NCBI GenBank assembly: GCA_026708265.1
Contig: JAPOVI010000368.1
Location: 1-37,115 of the forward strand
DNA: 37,115 nt
DNA from: Acidobacteriota bacterium
GTDB lineage: Bacteria; Acidobacteriota; Vicinamibacteria; Vicinamibacterales; UBA8438
Reading direction: 5' to 3'
The notes below the pieces were generated by a model. It saw only the letters and a program-made list of their open reading frames with translations, did no database searches and was not told where the DNA came from. A program made the translations under genes and the position numbers. Below, piece after piece: positions 8,240 to 17,165 of the stretch (position 1 is the stretch's first letter; the number at the start of each line of letters is the position of its first letter).

Positions 8240-9376
8240 CTATCCGAGGTCCGCCAGCGACAGCACCAGGCGGACCAGGTCCGCCTGCCGGGAAACAGGC
8301 AGCTTCTGGTAGATCTGCTTCAGGTGCCAGTAGACGGCGTCCTTCGTGTGGCCCGTCGCCTCGGCCATCTCCCGGACGCTCCTGCCCTCCGCCAGCCACA
8401 CCGCCACCTGACTCTCCGCGCGCGTCAGCCCGAGGGCGGAGGCCACCAGGTCCGGAGGGACCACACGCCGGTGCCCCAGCTCCGCAATCAGGACCAGCGC
8501 GGCAACGTGGCGCGCCCCGTAGTCCGGCTGGGGGACGGGCACGGGCTTGACGTGCACGGCGTAGGGCGGCAGCACCGACCCGCGACGGAGCAGCATCGAC
8601 CCGGAGACCGCGACGGCGTCCGCGGTGGGAAGCGCGGCGGCCAACAGCTTCGCCAGACGAGCCTCGTCGCCCGCCTCCTGCGCGTGCAGCTCCCCGTCCC
8701 GGTCCGACAACGGGTCGCCGCCCCGCAGGATGTCCCGGGCTCGGTCGTTGGCCGACAGGATCCGCCCGCGCCGGTCCAGGTGCACTGCTCCGACCCGCGG
8801 ATTGTCGAGCAGGGCCGTCACGGTCGTGCTCTGCGCCTCCGCGCGCACCAGCGCCTGGCGGACCCGAACGAACTGCTGGACGTGGGGCACCAGCCTCTCC
8901 AGCATCGAGAGCTGCGACGACGCCCAGCCGCCCGAGCCGACGGGGTCGCCGATTCCCCAGGACAAGTGCGTGCCCGCCAGCCCCCCGAAACGCACCGCGA
9001 TGCTGTTCTGGTGCTGCGCCCGGCGCAGCGCGTCGTTGTAGGTAAGGGAGGTCTTCAACTCCTCGGCCGTGTACTGGTCCGTGACGTGCACCAGGCGACC
9101 ATGAGGCTGCTGCCGCACGCGCGGGATGCGCTCGTCGATGGGATGGTAGATCTCGAGATACTCGCGCTCCAGATCCCGGCGGCGCTCACCACGGTAGTAG
9201 AGCCCGACGAAGCCGACGCGGATGTCGTGCTTCGGCCCTTCTCCGAACATGAGGGTGTTGCCGGTCAGGCCGCAGGCCTCGTCGATTAGCGCCGAGGTGG
9301 CGGGCCAGCGCGCATCGTCGAGCATCGCGTCGTGCAACGACGTCAGGATGTGCTTGAACGCGTCCCGGCGGCTCAC
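8240..9376 (-). CDS. LuxR-type regulator with sensor/PAS-like N-terminus, complete paralogue
   Basis: The protein has 378 residues from the GTG at 9376. This start is chosen because it aligns with the paralogue's MSGEDAF start (here VSRRDAF) and has GAGGGA about 10 nt upstream; the frame is open further upstream without support. Residues 1-180 form a sensor-like domain of unknown ligand, and about 190-230 are PAS-like (VGAVHLDRRGRILSANDRARD). A LuxR HTH ends the protein at about 315-372 (LGLTRAESQVAVWLAEGRSVREMAEATG, then VYWHLKQIYQKL). Two copies of the 18-bp inverted repeat lie 120-183 bp upstream, and another lies beyond its 3' end, so it is the best candidate for the protein that binds them and may control itself. 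The RND gene is divergent from it. The acyl-homoserine-lactone-binding domain signature is not evident. Confidence 0.88.
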   Translation of the reverse strand: MSRRDAFKHILTSLHDAMLDDARWPATSALIDEACGLTGNTLMFGEGPKHDIRVGFVGLYYRGERRRDLEREYLEIYHPIDERIPRVRQQPHGRLVHVTDQYTAEELKTSLTYNDALRRAQHQNSIAVRFGGLAGTHLSWGIGDPVGSGGWASSQLSMLERLVPHVQQFVRVRQALVRAEAQSTTVTALLDNPRVGAVHLDRRGRILSANDRARDILRGGDPLSDRDGELHAQEAGDEARLAKLLAAALPTADAVAVSGSMLLRRGSVLPPYAVHVKPVPVPQPDYGARHVAALVLIAELGHRRVVPPDLVASALGLTRAESQVAVWLAEGRSVREMAEATGHTKDAVYWHLKQIYQKLPVSRQADLVRLVLSLADLG

Positions 9377-9496
9377 GATGGTCGGTTCCCTCGGCGTTTC
9401 CGGTGTGATCCGGCCTTCAGCGGCTGGCACCCGCGGCCAGACTCCTGCCACGCGACCGGCTGCGCTCCTGAATACCGCAATCGAGGCTCCCCAGTC

Positions 9497-9514
9497 ACTA
9501 CCAGAATTGGAAGG
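9497..9514. promoter_or_regulatory. Inverted-repeat operator copy between divergent luxR-type and RND genes (site 1)
   Basis: ACTACCAGAATTGGAAGG on the plus strand reads CCTTCC-AATTCT-GGTAGT on the minus strand, matching CCTWCC-N6-GGTAGG except for the last base. Its centre is 45 bp from the next copy, about four helical turns, which suits paired dimers on one face of the DNA. It lies 120 bp upstream of the regulator's GTG at 9376. Confidence 0.55.
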
Positions 9515-9541
9515 CCCTCGACTTCGGAGCTTTCTCCGGTA

Positions 9542-9559
9542 CCTACCAATACCGGAAGG
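9542..9559. promoter_or_regulatory. Inverted-repeat operator copy (site 2)
   Basis: CCTACCAATACCGGAAGG on the plus strand reads CCTTCC-GGTATT-GGTAGG on the minus strand. It lies inside the 64-bp shared block, 166 bp upstream of the regulator's GTG (9376) and 178 bp upstream of the RND pump's ATG (9737), so it could control both divergent genes. Confidence 0.6.
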
Positions 9560-9578
9560 GACAAAGGGCGTGCAGCCG

Positions 9579-9593
9579 TGGCAAGCTCTTGGC
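9579..9593 (+). promoter_or_regulatory. Possible sigma-54-like -24/-12 element for the RND-MpaB operon
   Basis: TGGCAAGCTCTTGGC keeps the GG-N10-GC spacing and most bases of the sigma-54 consensus (TGGCAC-N5-TTGC), with mismatches at the C of GGCAC and in the TT of TTGC. The identical 15-mer occurs in the P450 promoter although neighbouring bases differ. The predicted start near 9605 would leave a leader of about 130 nt before the ATG at 9737. It also contains the imperfect palindrome CAAG-CT-CTTG, so it could be another operator instead. Confidence 0.3.
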
Positions 9594-9736
9594 TCTTGAA
9601 GTCGCCGCTGCGAACAGGTGCCCTGCCGGTGCGCGTCGGGGCCGTGCGCCACGCCGCCGCAGGGTGACGTGAAGGTCCCGTCGTCACCGACCCTCCACTA
9701 TCGGCGGGACACCCCCTCCTGCCCGACGCGACCGTC

Positions 9737-12700
9737 ATGAACGGGACCATCGCGTGGTTCGGCAACAACCCGGTCGCCGCCAACCTGGTGATGGTCTTCA
9801 TCATCGTCAGCGGCCTGGTTGCCAGCACGTCGATCAGGGCGGAGATCTTCGCGGAAATCGCGCTCGACCGAATCAGCATCCAAGTGCCGTACCTCGGCGC
9901 CGCGCCCGAGGAAGTCGAGTCCGGGGTCGTGATTCGAATCGAGGAAGCCATACAGGGCATAGACGGCATCAAGCGGATCCACGCGACCGCATCCGAAGGC
10001 CTTGCATCGGTGACGGTGGAGCTGGACTTCAGCGCTGACGCGCGTCGCGTGCTCGACGAGATCAAGAACAGCATCGACGCAATCACCACGTTCCCGCTGG
10101 AGACGGAGGAGCCGATCATCAGCGAAGTGATCGCCCGGACCCAGGTGGTCGACGTCGCGATCTCGGGCAACGCCGATCTGTCTACCCTCAAGACGCTCGC
10201 CGAGCGCGTCCGGGCGGAGTTGTCGGCCCTGCCGGAGATTACGCAGGTCGACCTCGTCGGCGCCCCGCCGTACGAGATCTCGATCGAGGTTTCCGAAGCG
10301 GCGCTGCGCCGGCACGGGATGACGTTCGACCGGATCGCCGAGGCAGTGCGCCGGGAGTCGCTGGACCTGCCGGGCGGTTCCGTGCGAACCGACGGCGGGG
10401 AGATCCAGCTCCGCACGACGGGTCAGGCCTACCGCGGCGCGGAATACGAAGACCTCGTGCTGTGGACGCGGCCCGACGGCAGCCGTCTTCGGGTCGGCGA
10501 CGTGGCGACCGTGGTCGACGGCTTCGCGGAGACGAATCAGCAGGCCCGCTTCGACCGGCAACCGACCGTCCTCTTGTCGATCTCGCGGGCCGGCGATCGG
10601 AGCGTCCTCGACATCGCGACGGCCGTCACACGCTACGTCGAGCGCACACGGGCGGGCCTGCCCCGGGGCGTCACGATGACGGTCTGGCGAAATCAGGCCG
10701 ACGTCCTGCGGGAACGGTTGTCGGTCATGCTGCGCAGCGGCGCGGCCGGCTTCCTGCTCGTATGCGCCGTGCTGGCGGTCTTCCTTCATCTGCGCCTCGC
10801 GTGGTGGGTCAGCCTCGGGATTCCCATCCCGTTCCTCGGGGCGATCGCGCTGATGCCGGGGCTCGACGTGTCGGTCAACATCACGTCGCTGTTCGCGTTC
10901 ATCCTCGTGCTGGGCATCCTGGTCGACGACGCGATCATCGTGGGCGAGAACGTCCACCGGCACCATGAGCAGGCCGGGGCAGGCGTGGCAGGCGCCGTCG
11001 CCGGCGCGCAGCAGATCGCCAAACCGGTCGTCTTCGCCGTGCTGACCACGGTTGCGGCGTTCCTGCCGCTGCTGATCGTGCCCGGCTTCATCGGCAAGGC
11101 GTTCCGGGCCGTTCCGCTCATCGTCATTCCGTGCCTGCTCTTCTCGCTGGTCGAGTCGCTCGCCATCCTGCCGGCTCATCTGGCGCACGTCTCGAAGCGG
11201 CGTGCGCGCGGCCGGTGGGGCCGGTTGCAGGAGGGCGTCAGGGAAGGACTGAGGCGGTTCGTCGAGACCGGTTACCAACCCGCGCTCCGCATCGCACTCC
11301 GCTGGCGGTACCTCACCGTGGCTCTCGCGCTGGCCACCCTGATCGTGACCGGCGGGATGGTGCTCGGCGGCTGGACCGGCTTCCGCTTCCTCGGCGCGCT
11401 CGACATCGGCTACATGACGGCGACGGTCACGATGCCGCAGGGCGTCCCGCTCGCCGCCACGGTTTCGGCGCTGCAGCGGCTGGAGGACGGTGCGGCCCGG
11501 CTGCGCGCCCGGTTGGCGCAGGACACGGGGTTGGACTACTTCCGGCACGTGTCGACCACGGTCGGGGACCAACCGGTTCAGTCACGGGCCGGCGACCTGT
11601 TCGGAGTGACCGACGTCGCGTCCGCGGCGAACATCGGCGAAGTCATCATCGAGCTTGCGGGGGCGGAGGCCCGATCGTACGACAGCGGGCAGCTCGGCAA
11701 CCTGTGGCGGGAAGAGACGGGGCCGATACCCGAGGCGGTGGAGGTCGCCTTCGACACGTCGCCGCTGAATCCCGGGAGCGACGTGGACGTGCAGCTCTCC
11801 GGTCCGGACCTCAACCAGCTCCGCGACGCCGCGGCGGCCGTTCGCCGGCGGTTGGCGGCCTACGCCGGCGTCTACGCGATATCCGATTCCTTCCGAGCCG
11901 GGAAGCCGGAGCGGCGACTCGACATCACGCCGGCCGCCCAGACGCTCGGCCTGACGCTGCAGGACCTTGGCCGACAGGTCCGGCAGGCGTTCTATGGGGA
12001 GGAAGCGCAGCGCATCCAGCGTGGGCGGGACGACGTCCGGGTCATGGTCCGCTACCCCCGCGACGAGCGCCGGTCGCTCGGCGACCTGGAGAACATGCGC
12101 ATCCGCACGCCGAGCGGCGGCGAGGTCCCGTTCAGCGTGGTGGCGCAGGTCGAGTCGGGATTCGGCTTCGCATCCATCACGCGCGTCGACCGCAACCGCT
12201 CGGTGAACGTGACGGCGGCCGTCGACCCGGCAACCGCGTCCGCCGGCTCGGTCATCTCCGACCTTCGGGAGCGGGTCCTTCCGGAAGTGCTGGCCGAATA
12301 CCCCGGCGTGTTCTTCTCCTTCCAGGGCGTACAGGCGGAGCAAGCGGAGACCCTTGCCAGCCTGCGCCGCGGGTTTCTGCTGGCCATGCTCCTGATCTAC
12401 ATGCTGCTCGCCATCCCTCTGCGCTCGTATCTCCAGCCCCTGATCATCATGGCAGCAGTCCCCTTCGGGGTGGTCGGCGCGATTTGGGGACACCTCCTGA
12501 TGGGGCTGGACCTGTCGATACTCTCGGTCTTCGGGCTGGTGGCCCTCACGGGCGTCGTCGTCAACGACAGTCTCGTCATGGTCGACTTCATCAACGGTGC
12601 GCGACGAGATGCCCCCGAGGAAACAGAAGCCAACGGCCTCCAGCGCGCACTCCTCGAGGCAGGGGCGGTCCGGTTTCGCCCCATCCTGTTGACCTCCCTC

Positions 12701-12889
12701 ACCACGTTCGTCGGGTTGGCGCCGTTGATGCTCGAACGCAGCACGGCGGCGATGACGCTCGTGCCGATGGCGGTTTCGCTGGCGTTCGGGGTGCTGTTCG
12801 CGACCTTCATCACGCTCATTCTGGTGCCGGCCATCTACCTGATCCTCGCGGATTCGCAGTACGTGCTCCAGCGAGCATTCGGACGCTGA
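9737..12889 (+). CDS. RND-family efflux permease (HAE/AcrB-like), orphan
   Basis: The protein has 1050 residues, the usual RND permease length, with two repeats. The first membrane helix is at about 14-31, a large periplasmic loop follows to about 330, a helix bundle lies at about 335-500, and the arrangement repeats in the second half. The proton-relay pair in helix 4 is present (GILVDDAIIVGEN, D397 and D398). In the helix-10 region the sequence is GVVVNDSLVMVDF, lacking the AcrB Lys940 equivalent, as in some other RND subfamilies. No membrane-fusion protein or outer-membrane channel is encoded in the window, so partners must be elsewhere. There is no clear Shine-Dalgarno before ATG 9737. 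It is followed after 4 bp by the MpaB-type oxygenase, so the two are probably co-translated. The likely role is export of the neighbouring pathway's product, which is an inference. Confidence 0.93.
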   Translation: MNGTIAWFGNNPVAANLVMVFIIVSGLVASTSIRAEIFAEIALDRISIQVPYLGAAPEEVESGVVIRIEEAIQGIDGIKRIHATASEGLASVTVELDFSADARRVLDEIKNSIDAITTFPLETEEPIISEVIARTQVVDVAISGNADLSTLKTLAERVRAELSALPEITQVDLVGAPPYEISIEVSEAALRRHGMTFDRIAEAVRRESLDLPGGSVRTDGGEIQLRTTGQAYRGAEYEDLVLWTRPDGSRLRVGDVATVVDGFAETNQQARFDRQPTVLLSISRAGDRSVLDIATAVTRYVERTRAGLPRGVTMTVWRNQADVLRERLSVMLRSGAAGFLLVCAVLAVFLHLRLAWWVSLGIPIPFLGAIALMPGLDVSVNITSLFAFILVLGILVDDAIIVGENVHRHHEQAGAGVAGAVAGAQQIAKPVVFAVLTTVAAFLPLLIVPGFIGKAFRAVPLIVIPCLLFSLVESLAILPAHLAHVSKRRARGRWGRLQEGVREGLRRFVETGYQPALRIALRWRYLTVALALATLIVTGGMVLGGWTGFRFLGALDIGYMTATVTMPQGVPLAATVSALQRLEDGAARLRARLAQDTGLDYFRHVSTTVGDQPVQSRAGDLFGVTDVASAANIGEVIIELAGAEARSYDSGQLGNLWREETGPIPEAVEVAFDTSPLNPGSDVDVQLSGPDLNQLRDAAAAVRRRLAAYAGVYAISDSFRAGKPERRLDITPAAQTLGLTLQDLGRQVRQAFYGEEAQRIQRGRDDVRVMVRYPRDERRSLGDLENMRIRTPSGGEVPFSVVAQVESGFGFASITRVDRNRSVNVTAAVDPATASAGSVISDLRERVLPEVLAEYPGVFFSFQGVQAEQAETLASLRRGFLLAMLLIYMLLAIPLRSYLQPLIIMAAVPFGVVGAIWGHLLMGLDLSILSVFGLVALTGVVVNDSLVMVDFINGARRDAPEETEANGLQRALLEAGAVRFRPILLTSLTTFVGLAPLMLERSTAAMTLVPMAVSLAFGVLFATFITLILVPAIYLILADSQYVLQRAFGR

Positions 12890-12893
12890 TCAG

Positions 12894-14051
12894 ATGCACT
12901 CGCCTGGAACGTCGAACTCGCCGCCGCTATCAGCCGCCCGCGTGCGGTCCGCCAGAGCGCAGCACGGCCACGCCGTCGATCGCTATCTCGAGCAGTTGCG
13001 CGTCGGGGATCCTCCGGCCGACGACCTGGTCCGCACCTGGGAGCGCATGCCGCCAGGCGAGGGACAGCGGATGCTGACGCGGGCGATCGACCACGGAATC
13101 GAATCCGTGCCGGATCCGCCGGCGGCGTTGGTCGCGCTGTTCGAGAGTCTGGACCACGTGCCGTTCTGGGTCGATTGGGACAGGATGCACCTGGCGAGCC
13201 GCAAGATCCTGCGCAACGGGCTGCTGCCCGCGATGGCGTTCACGGCCTACGCGGCGCCGCACTCGTATCTCGCCACCGCCAACCGGCCGCTGGCGTTCAC
13301 CGAGCAACTGGCCAACCAGACCGTCGTCCGCTACCGCCAGACGACCCGCTTCGTCATCGAGATGTTCATGCCGCGCAACCTCCAGCGGCACGCCGACGGG
13401 TTCAAGCTTGCAGTGATCGTGCGCATCCGCCATGCCCGCGTCCGGCGCCGGCTCCTGCAGTCCGGCCGGTGGACGCACGAAGGGCGCGCACCGCAGATCC
13501 CGCTGAACCAGTCTCACATGGCTATGAGCGCGATCCTCTTCTCGTACTTCGTCGTGCAGGGCATGCGGCGTCTGGGGGGGCACTTCACGTCCGGCGAAGT
13601 CGAAAGCGTCGCCCTGACGTGGCGCTACGCGGCTCACCTGCTCGGCATCGATCCCGAGATCGTGCCGACGTCGGAAGAAGAGATCCGGCGGCACGTGGAC
13701 GTGGCGTTCTCCCTCGAATTCGATCCGGACGACACGGCGAAGCGCCTGGCCCGGTCGATGGTGGAGGCGGCCCCGGCCTTCATGCGCATCCGGGACGAAC
13801 GCCTCGCGCGGCGCTTCGTTCGCGTGCTCTACGCGGTGTCCCGACACCTGCTCGGAGACCGGCTGGCGGACGGGTTGGGCTATCCCCGCACGCGGGCGCG
13901 GCCGCTGTTCTACTGCGGGTTCGCCCTGATGTGGCTTGTCGACCGCTTCCCGATGCTGGTTCCCCGTGCGCTCCGCCCGTTCCTGGGTATGCGGTTCTGG
14001 CTGGAGACGAGCGACTACGAGACCGACTTCCGCAACTTCGTCGGGGACTGA
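12894..14051 (+). CDS. DUF2236 / MpaB-type (rubber oxygenase-like) haem oxygenase
   Basis: The 385-residue protein belongs to the oxygenase MpaB / DUF2236 family, which includes latex-clearing protein Lcp and fungal MpaB. Family hallmarks are the helical block IRHARVRRRL with the candidate haem-ligand His180, the following PLNQSHMA (about 203-210), a WRYAAHLLGI segment, and a C-terminal helical bundle. Characterised members are b-type haem proteins that cleave carbon-carbon double bonds in polyisoprene or prenyl chains. Substrate preference is not predictable here. The ATG lies 4 bp after the RND stop codon. The gene is convergent with GH3, with only 12 bp between stop codons. No signal peptide is evident, so it probably acts in the cytoplasm or at the membrane. 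Confidence 0.85.
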   Translation: MHSPGTSNSPPLSAARVRSARAQHGHAVDRYLEQLRVGDPPADDLVRTWERMPPGEGQRMLTRAIDHGIESVPDPPAALVALFESLDHVPFWVDWDRMHLASRKILRNGLLPAMAFTAYAAPHSYLATANRPLAFTEQLANQTVVRYRQTTRFVIEMFMPRNLQRHADGFKLAVIVRIRHARVRRRLLQSGRWTHEGRAPQIPLNQSHMAMSAILFSYFVVQGMRRLGGHFTSGEVESVALTWRYAAHLLGIDPEIVPTSEEEIRRHVDVAFSLEFDPDDTAKRLARSMVEAAPAFMRIRDERLARRFVRVLYAVSRHLLGDRLADGLGYPRTRARPLFYCGFALMWLVDRFPMLVPRALRPFLGMRFWLETSDYETDFRNFVGD

Positions 14052-14063
14052 TCGGCAGGCCGG

Positions 14064-15695
14064 TCACGTGCGGCCGTGGCCATCGCCATGTGTCGCAGGT
14101 TCCAGGTCACGAGGCGCGGTCGGCAGGACGTAGCGGCTCTTCGCCTGCCCGCGGATCCGGAAGTCCCACATTGGATGCGATACGGGTACAGTGACCGCTT
14201 CGACGGGCCCGATAATCCCCTTGACCCGCTCGACTTCGTAGGTGGGCGCGTGCTCGCGAAACGCGTTATCCAGTGCTCCGGCCAGCCGACCGGCATCCGA
14301 TCCCTCCCTGACGTACAAAGTGAATGCGCTCCGGCACGGATGCGGACCGATCAGCACGTCGTCCACGCCGCGATAACCGATGCCCCGGAGCAGCCGCACC
14401 ACGTCGTCCTCCGGAATGGCCGTGCTCGTGACCTTCAGAAGGAAGGCGGACTTCGAGCGAAACGTCAGCCGTGGCGAGCGGTGAAACCAGCCGGTGCAGC
14501 GAACGACGTCGTGGAGGCGATAGCGGATCAGGCCGTGCACCGTCGTCAGGAAGACCTCGTAGTCGCAGCCGGGTTCCACCCGCCACGACGGCAGCAGGTT
14601 CTCGGCCACGGGCTCAGCCCCCTCGGGCAGCAACTCGACGATCGTCGCGCCCGGGTGGAGCGGATGGCCCTCCGCGCCGTCGTACAGCGGCACGGTGATC
14701 GCGGCCTCCGTGCAGAGGTACGGATTGTCGCGCACCCGCACGCCTCCCAGGAAGGGCTCGAGCAAGGGAAGCTGCGCGGCGGCGCTGGCCCCGGTCCAGC
14801 TCAGCACGACCGGCATGCGCGGCCACACCTCGCGCATCGTGGGGGAGCCGCCGCGGAACACCTCCCGCAAGCGGCGCACGCGGCGCGGCGGAACCCTGAC
14901 CGGAGGCAACGGCACCGGCGGCGACGCACGTCCCGTGAGATAGGGCCAGTAGCCGTCCATCCGCTCCAGCAGGGACCGGTAGAAGCGCGCGAGCCAGCCG
15001 GCTGACAGGCCCATCGCCACACTCAGATCCTTCGCCACGGCGTAGAGCGGCGCCCACTCGTCCCACAGGTCGGGCCGCTGGTAGACCTCCCACGGAATCG
15101 CCATCGCCCCGCGTGCCCACCGGGGCATCCTGGCGACGAAGTAACCGGTTGCGTAGCCCACCGGCACGCCGGCCGGCGAAGGCGGATGGCTGCCCGCGGT
15201 GCCCAGCACGAGGGCCGGCAGCGCCGGAATGTGGGGCTCCGCCAGGGACAGGCGGTACAGGTAGGCGCCCATCGGGCTGAAGGCGGCCAGACGCTGTTTC
15301 CGATTGCCCGCGTACGGGAAGCGCTTGGGCTTCGCAGCGGTGGTGCCGCTGCTTTCCGCCCAATAGCGGATCGGTGCGGTCGCCGTAGGCATGCGGCGCC
15401 CCTCGAACGCCTGCTCGAATGCCTCGGTGTAGTCCGCGTACTCGGTTGTGGGAAGTTCCGTCAACGGCGGTGCGCCGGACCGGCCCCACCGTTTCCCCCA
15501 CATGGGCGAGCCCTCCGCCTCGCGCGCGATCTCGGCCCACAGCGCGCGCTGAGCCGCTTCGGGATCGCGCGCCGCCGCTTCGAAGCGCCGCCAGATCGGC
15601 CGCAGCAGGCGCAGCATCGCGGAGCCTCCCGAAATGGGTGCCCGTCGCTTCCGAGCCGCCGCCTTCTCCCCGGACCTGCCGTTCAGGTCGGTCAT
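14064..15695 (-). CDS. GH3-family acyl-adenylate-forming (acyl-acid amido synthetase-like) enzyme
   Basis: The 543-residue protein carries the three nucleotide-binding motifs of GH3 enzymes: AESSGTTAAKPKRFP at about 113-127, NPYLCTEAA at about 324-332, and GLIRYRLHDVV at about 388-398. Plant GH3 enzymes adenylate a carboxylic acid such as indole acetate or jasmonate and transfer it to an amino acid. Bacterial members are mostly uncharacterised. The ATG at 15695 is preferred over that at 15731 because GGGAGGG lies 8 nt upstream. It sits 54 bp after the P450 stop on the same strand, so the two form an operon. By analogy it would conjugate an oxidised acid made by the P450 or the DUF2236 oxygenase. 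Acid and acceptor are unknown. Confidence 0.9.
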   Translation of the reverse strand: MTDLNGRSGEKAAARKRRAPISGGSAMLRLLRPIWRRFEAAARDPEAAQRALWAEIAREAEGSPMWGKRWGRSGAPPLTELPTTEYADYTEAFEQAFEGRRMPTATAPIRYWAESSGTTAAKPKRFPYAGNRKQRLAAFSPMGAYLYRLSLAEPHIPALPALVLGTAGSHPPSPAGVPVGYATGYFVARMPRWARGAMAIPWEVYQRPDLWDEWAPLYAVAKDLSVAMGLSAGWLARFYRSLLERMDGYWPYLTGRASPPVPLPPVRVPPRRVRRLREVFRGGSPTMREVWPRMPVVLSWTGASAAAQLPLLEPFLGGVRVRDNPYLCTEAAITVPLYDGAEGHPLHPGATIVELLPEGAEPVAENLLPSWRVEPGCDYEVFLTTVHGLIRYRLHDVVRCTGWFHRSPRLTFRSKSAFLLKVTSTAIPEDDVVRLLRGIGYRGVDDVLIGPHPCRSAFTLYVREGSDAGRLAGALDNAFREHAPTYEVERVKGIIGPVEAVTVPVSHPMWDFRIRGQAKSRYVLPTAPRDLEPATHGDGHGRT

Positions 15696-15749
15696 GCGGC
15701 GTTCCCTCCCAGGGTTCTCACGCCCTCGCACGAGTGCGTCGCCGGTGTT

Positions 15750-17126
15750 CTACCGCGGGTTCGCCGTGATGTCCGGCCGGGCGACCGCCGTGGCCGACAG
15801 ACCGCTGCTTATGGCGTAGACGACCAGGGACTGGTACTTCAGCGGCCGGTCCGCGGCGAGATCCAGACGCCAGCGCTGCGTGATGGTTGCGAGCACGTAC
15901 ACGGCCGTCATCCTGGCGTACAGGTCGCCTGGGCACGCTCTCGACCCCCCGCCGAAGGGTCCGTAGGCGTACTTCGGGCGCTCCGGTGCGTCGCCCAGCC
16001 ACCGTTCCGGGAGGAACCGATCGGGATCGGGGAAGTACCGCCCGTCCTTGTGGGGCGCCAACCAGCAGATCTGCAGATTCGTCCCCCGGGGCAGGAAGTA
16101 GCCGCCGATGACCACGTCCCGGACCGCCGTTCTCGGCACGAGGTACACGGGCGGGCAGAGTCGCAGCGTCTCGTCGAAGACGGCGCGCGTGTAGACGAGG
16201 CGCGCAAAGTCGTCCGGGGTCGCGGGCCGCCTTCCCAGCACGTCGTCGATCTCCTCGATCATGCGATCGCGAGCGCGAGGGTTCCGTCCGAGCTGGTAGA
16301 AGCACCAGCACAGCGAGGACTTGAGGGTCTCCTGGGACGCAAGCAGCAGTACCAGTGTTTCGTCCCGCACTTCCGAGTCATTGAAGGCCCGTCCGCCTCC
16401 GTCCTCGTTCTGCGTGTGGACGAGCAGCGAGATCACGTTATGGGCCGCCGGACCGTCGTCGGTCGCGCGCCGAATCGCCTCTCGAATCTTGTCGTCGATC
16501 ACCCGACCGGCGCGCCGGAGGCGCCGGAGGTGAGGCCACGGCAAGCGCTCGATGACTCTGTACCCGGGAACCAGCGTCATCGCGAAGTCCCACTGCACGT
16601 ACTCGGCGGCGCTCTCCAGATCGTCCGCGTCTACGTCGATTCCGTCGCCGAAGAAGACGCCGATGGCAATGTCCGTAACCAGTTCCCGGACCTCCGAGCA
16701 GATGTCGACGACCGCGCCCTCGCGCCACGTGTCCCGCCGCGCCGCCGCCTTGTTCACGAAGGTGGACACGTAGCGATCGAGCGCCGTCCTGTGAAAGAAC
16801 GGCTGGATCAGCCTGCGCCGCCGTCGATGCTCGGGCCCGCTCGCCGTGATGACCGTCGGGTTGCTGATTCCCCGCGACAGTTGCAGCGCACGCCCCTTGT
16901 CGAACGCGTCGCGCTGCTCGTCGAGCACCTCCCGTATCAACTCGGCATCGAAGAGCCCGCAGACTTCCAGGTGCAGCACCCGGTACCGCACGATCGGTCC
17001 GTGGTCCCGGTGCAGTTTCTCGTAGAACCGGATCGAATCGCGGAGTCGCCGGACAAGATTGCGGCCGCGGCCACGCACGAGCGGCGGGCGCCTCGTTCGT
17101 CCGGGGTTCGGCTGCAGTGCGTTCAT
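15750..17126 (-). CDS. Cytochrome P450
   Basis: The 458-residue P450 has all core motifs. The I-helix LLLASQETLK has its oxygen-activation segment at 263-267, where the usual Gly of AGxET is Ser. The K-helix ETLR is at 319-322, the PERF-like region reads PDRFLPERW (367-376), and the haem-thiolate loop FGGGSRACPG is at 391-400 with Cys398. It looks soluble, without an N-terminal anchor, so it needs separate redox partners; none is nearby. The ATG at 17126 has GGGAGG 7 nt upstream. It is the first gene of the P450-GH3 operon. Its promoter region carries the shared operator and a sigma-54-like element. The reaction (hydroxylation, epoxidation or other) cannot be assigned. Confidence 0.95.
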   Translation of the reverse strand: MNALQPNPGRTRRPPLVRGRGRNLVRRLRDSIRFYEKLHRDHGPIVRYRVLHLEVCGLFDAELIREVLDEQRDAFDKGRALQLSRGISNPTVITASGPEHRRRRRLIQPFFHRTALDRYVSTFVNKAAARRDTWREGAVVDICSEVRELVTDIAIGVFFGDGIDVDADDLESAAEYVQWDFAMTLVPGYRVIERLPWPHLRRLRRAGRVIDDKIREAIRRATDDGPAAHNVISLLVHTQNEDGGGRAFNDSEVRDETLVLLLASQETLKSSLCWCFYQLGRNPRARDRMIEEIDDVLGRRPATPDDFARLVYTRAVFDETLRLCPPVYLVPRTAVRDVVIGGYFLPRGTNLQICWLAPHKDGRYFPDPDRFLPERWLGDAPERPKYAYGPFGGGSRACPGDLYARMTAVYVLATITQRWRLDLAADRPLKYQSLVVYAISSGLSATAVARPDITANPR

Positions 17127-17165
17127 GGACCGCCTCCCGGCCGTCAGCGTCGCCTGCGGGCAGGG

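Larger units (their letters stand above)
9530..9593 (-). repeat. 64-bp promoter block shared with the P450 upstream region
   Basis: Read on the minus strand, this block starts GCCAAGAGCTTGCCACG, carries TTTGTCCCTTCC and GGTAGGT, and ends CCGGAGAAAG. The plus strand at 17166-17228 carries the same order of blocks with a one-base indel and scattered substitutions. In both places the GCCAAGAGC end faces a gene transcribed away from the block: the RND pump here, the P450 there. This is a duplicated promoter or operator module. No coding frame explains the conservation. Confidence 0.7.

Noticed and set aside
9698..11572. 624-codon open frame antisense to the RND gene
   Set aside because: Its composition is Arg/Asp/Gln-rich and low in hydrophobic runs, typical of antisense frames in high-GC genes; the RND frame is clearly coding.
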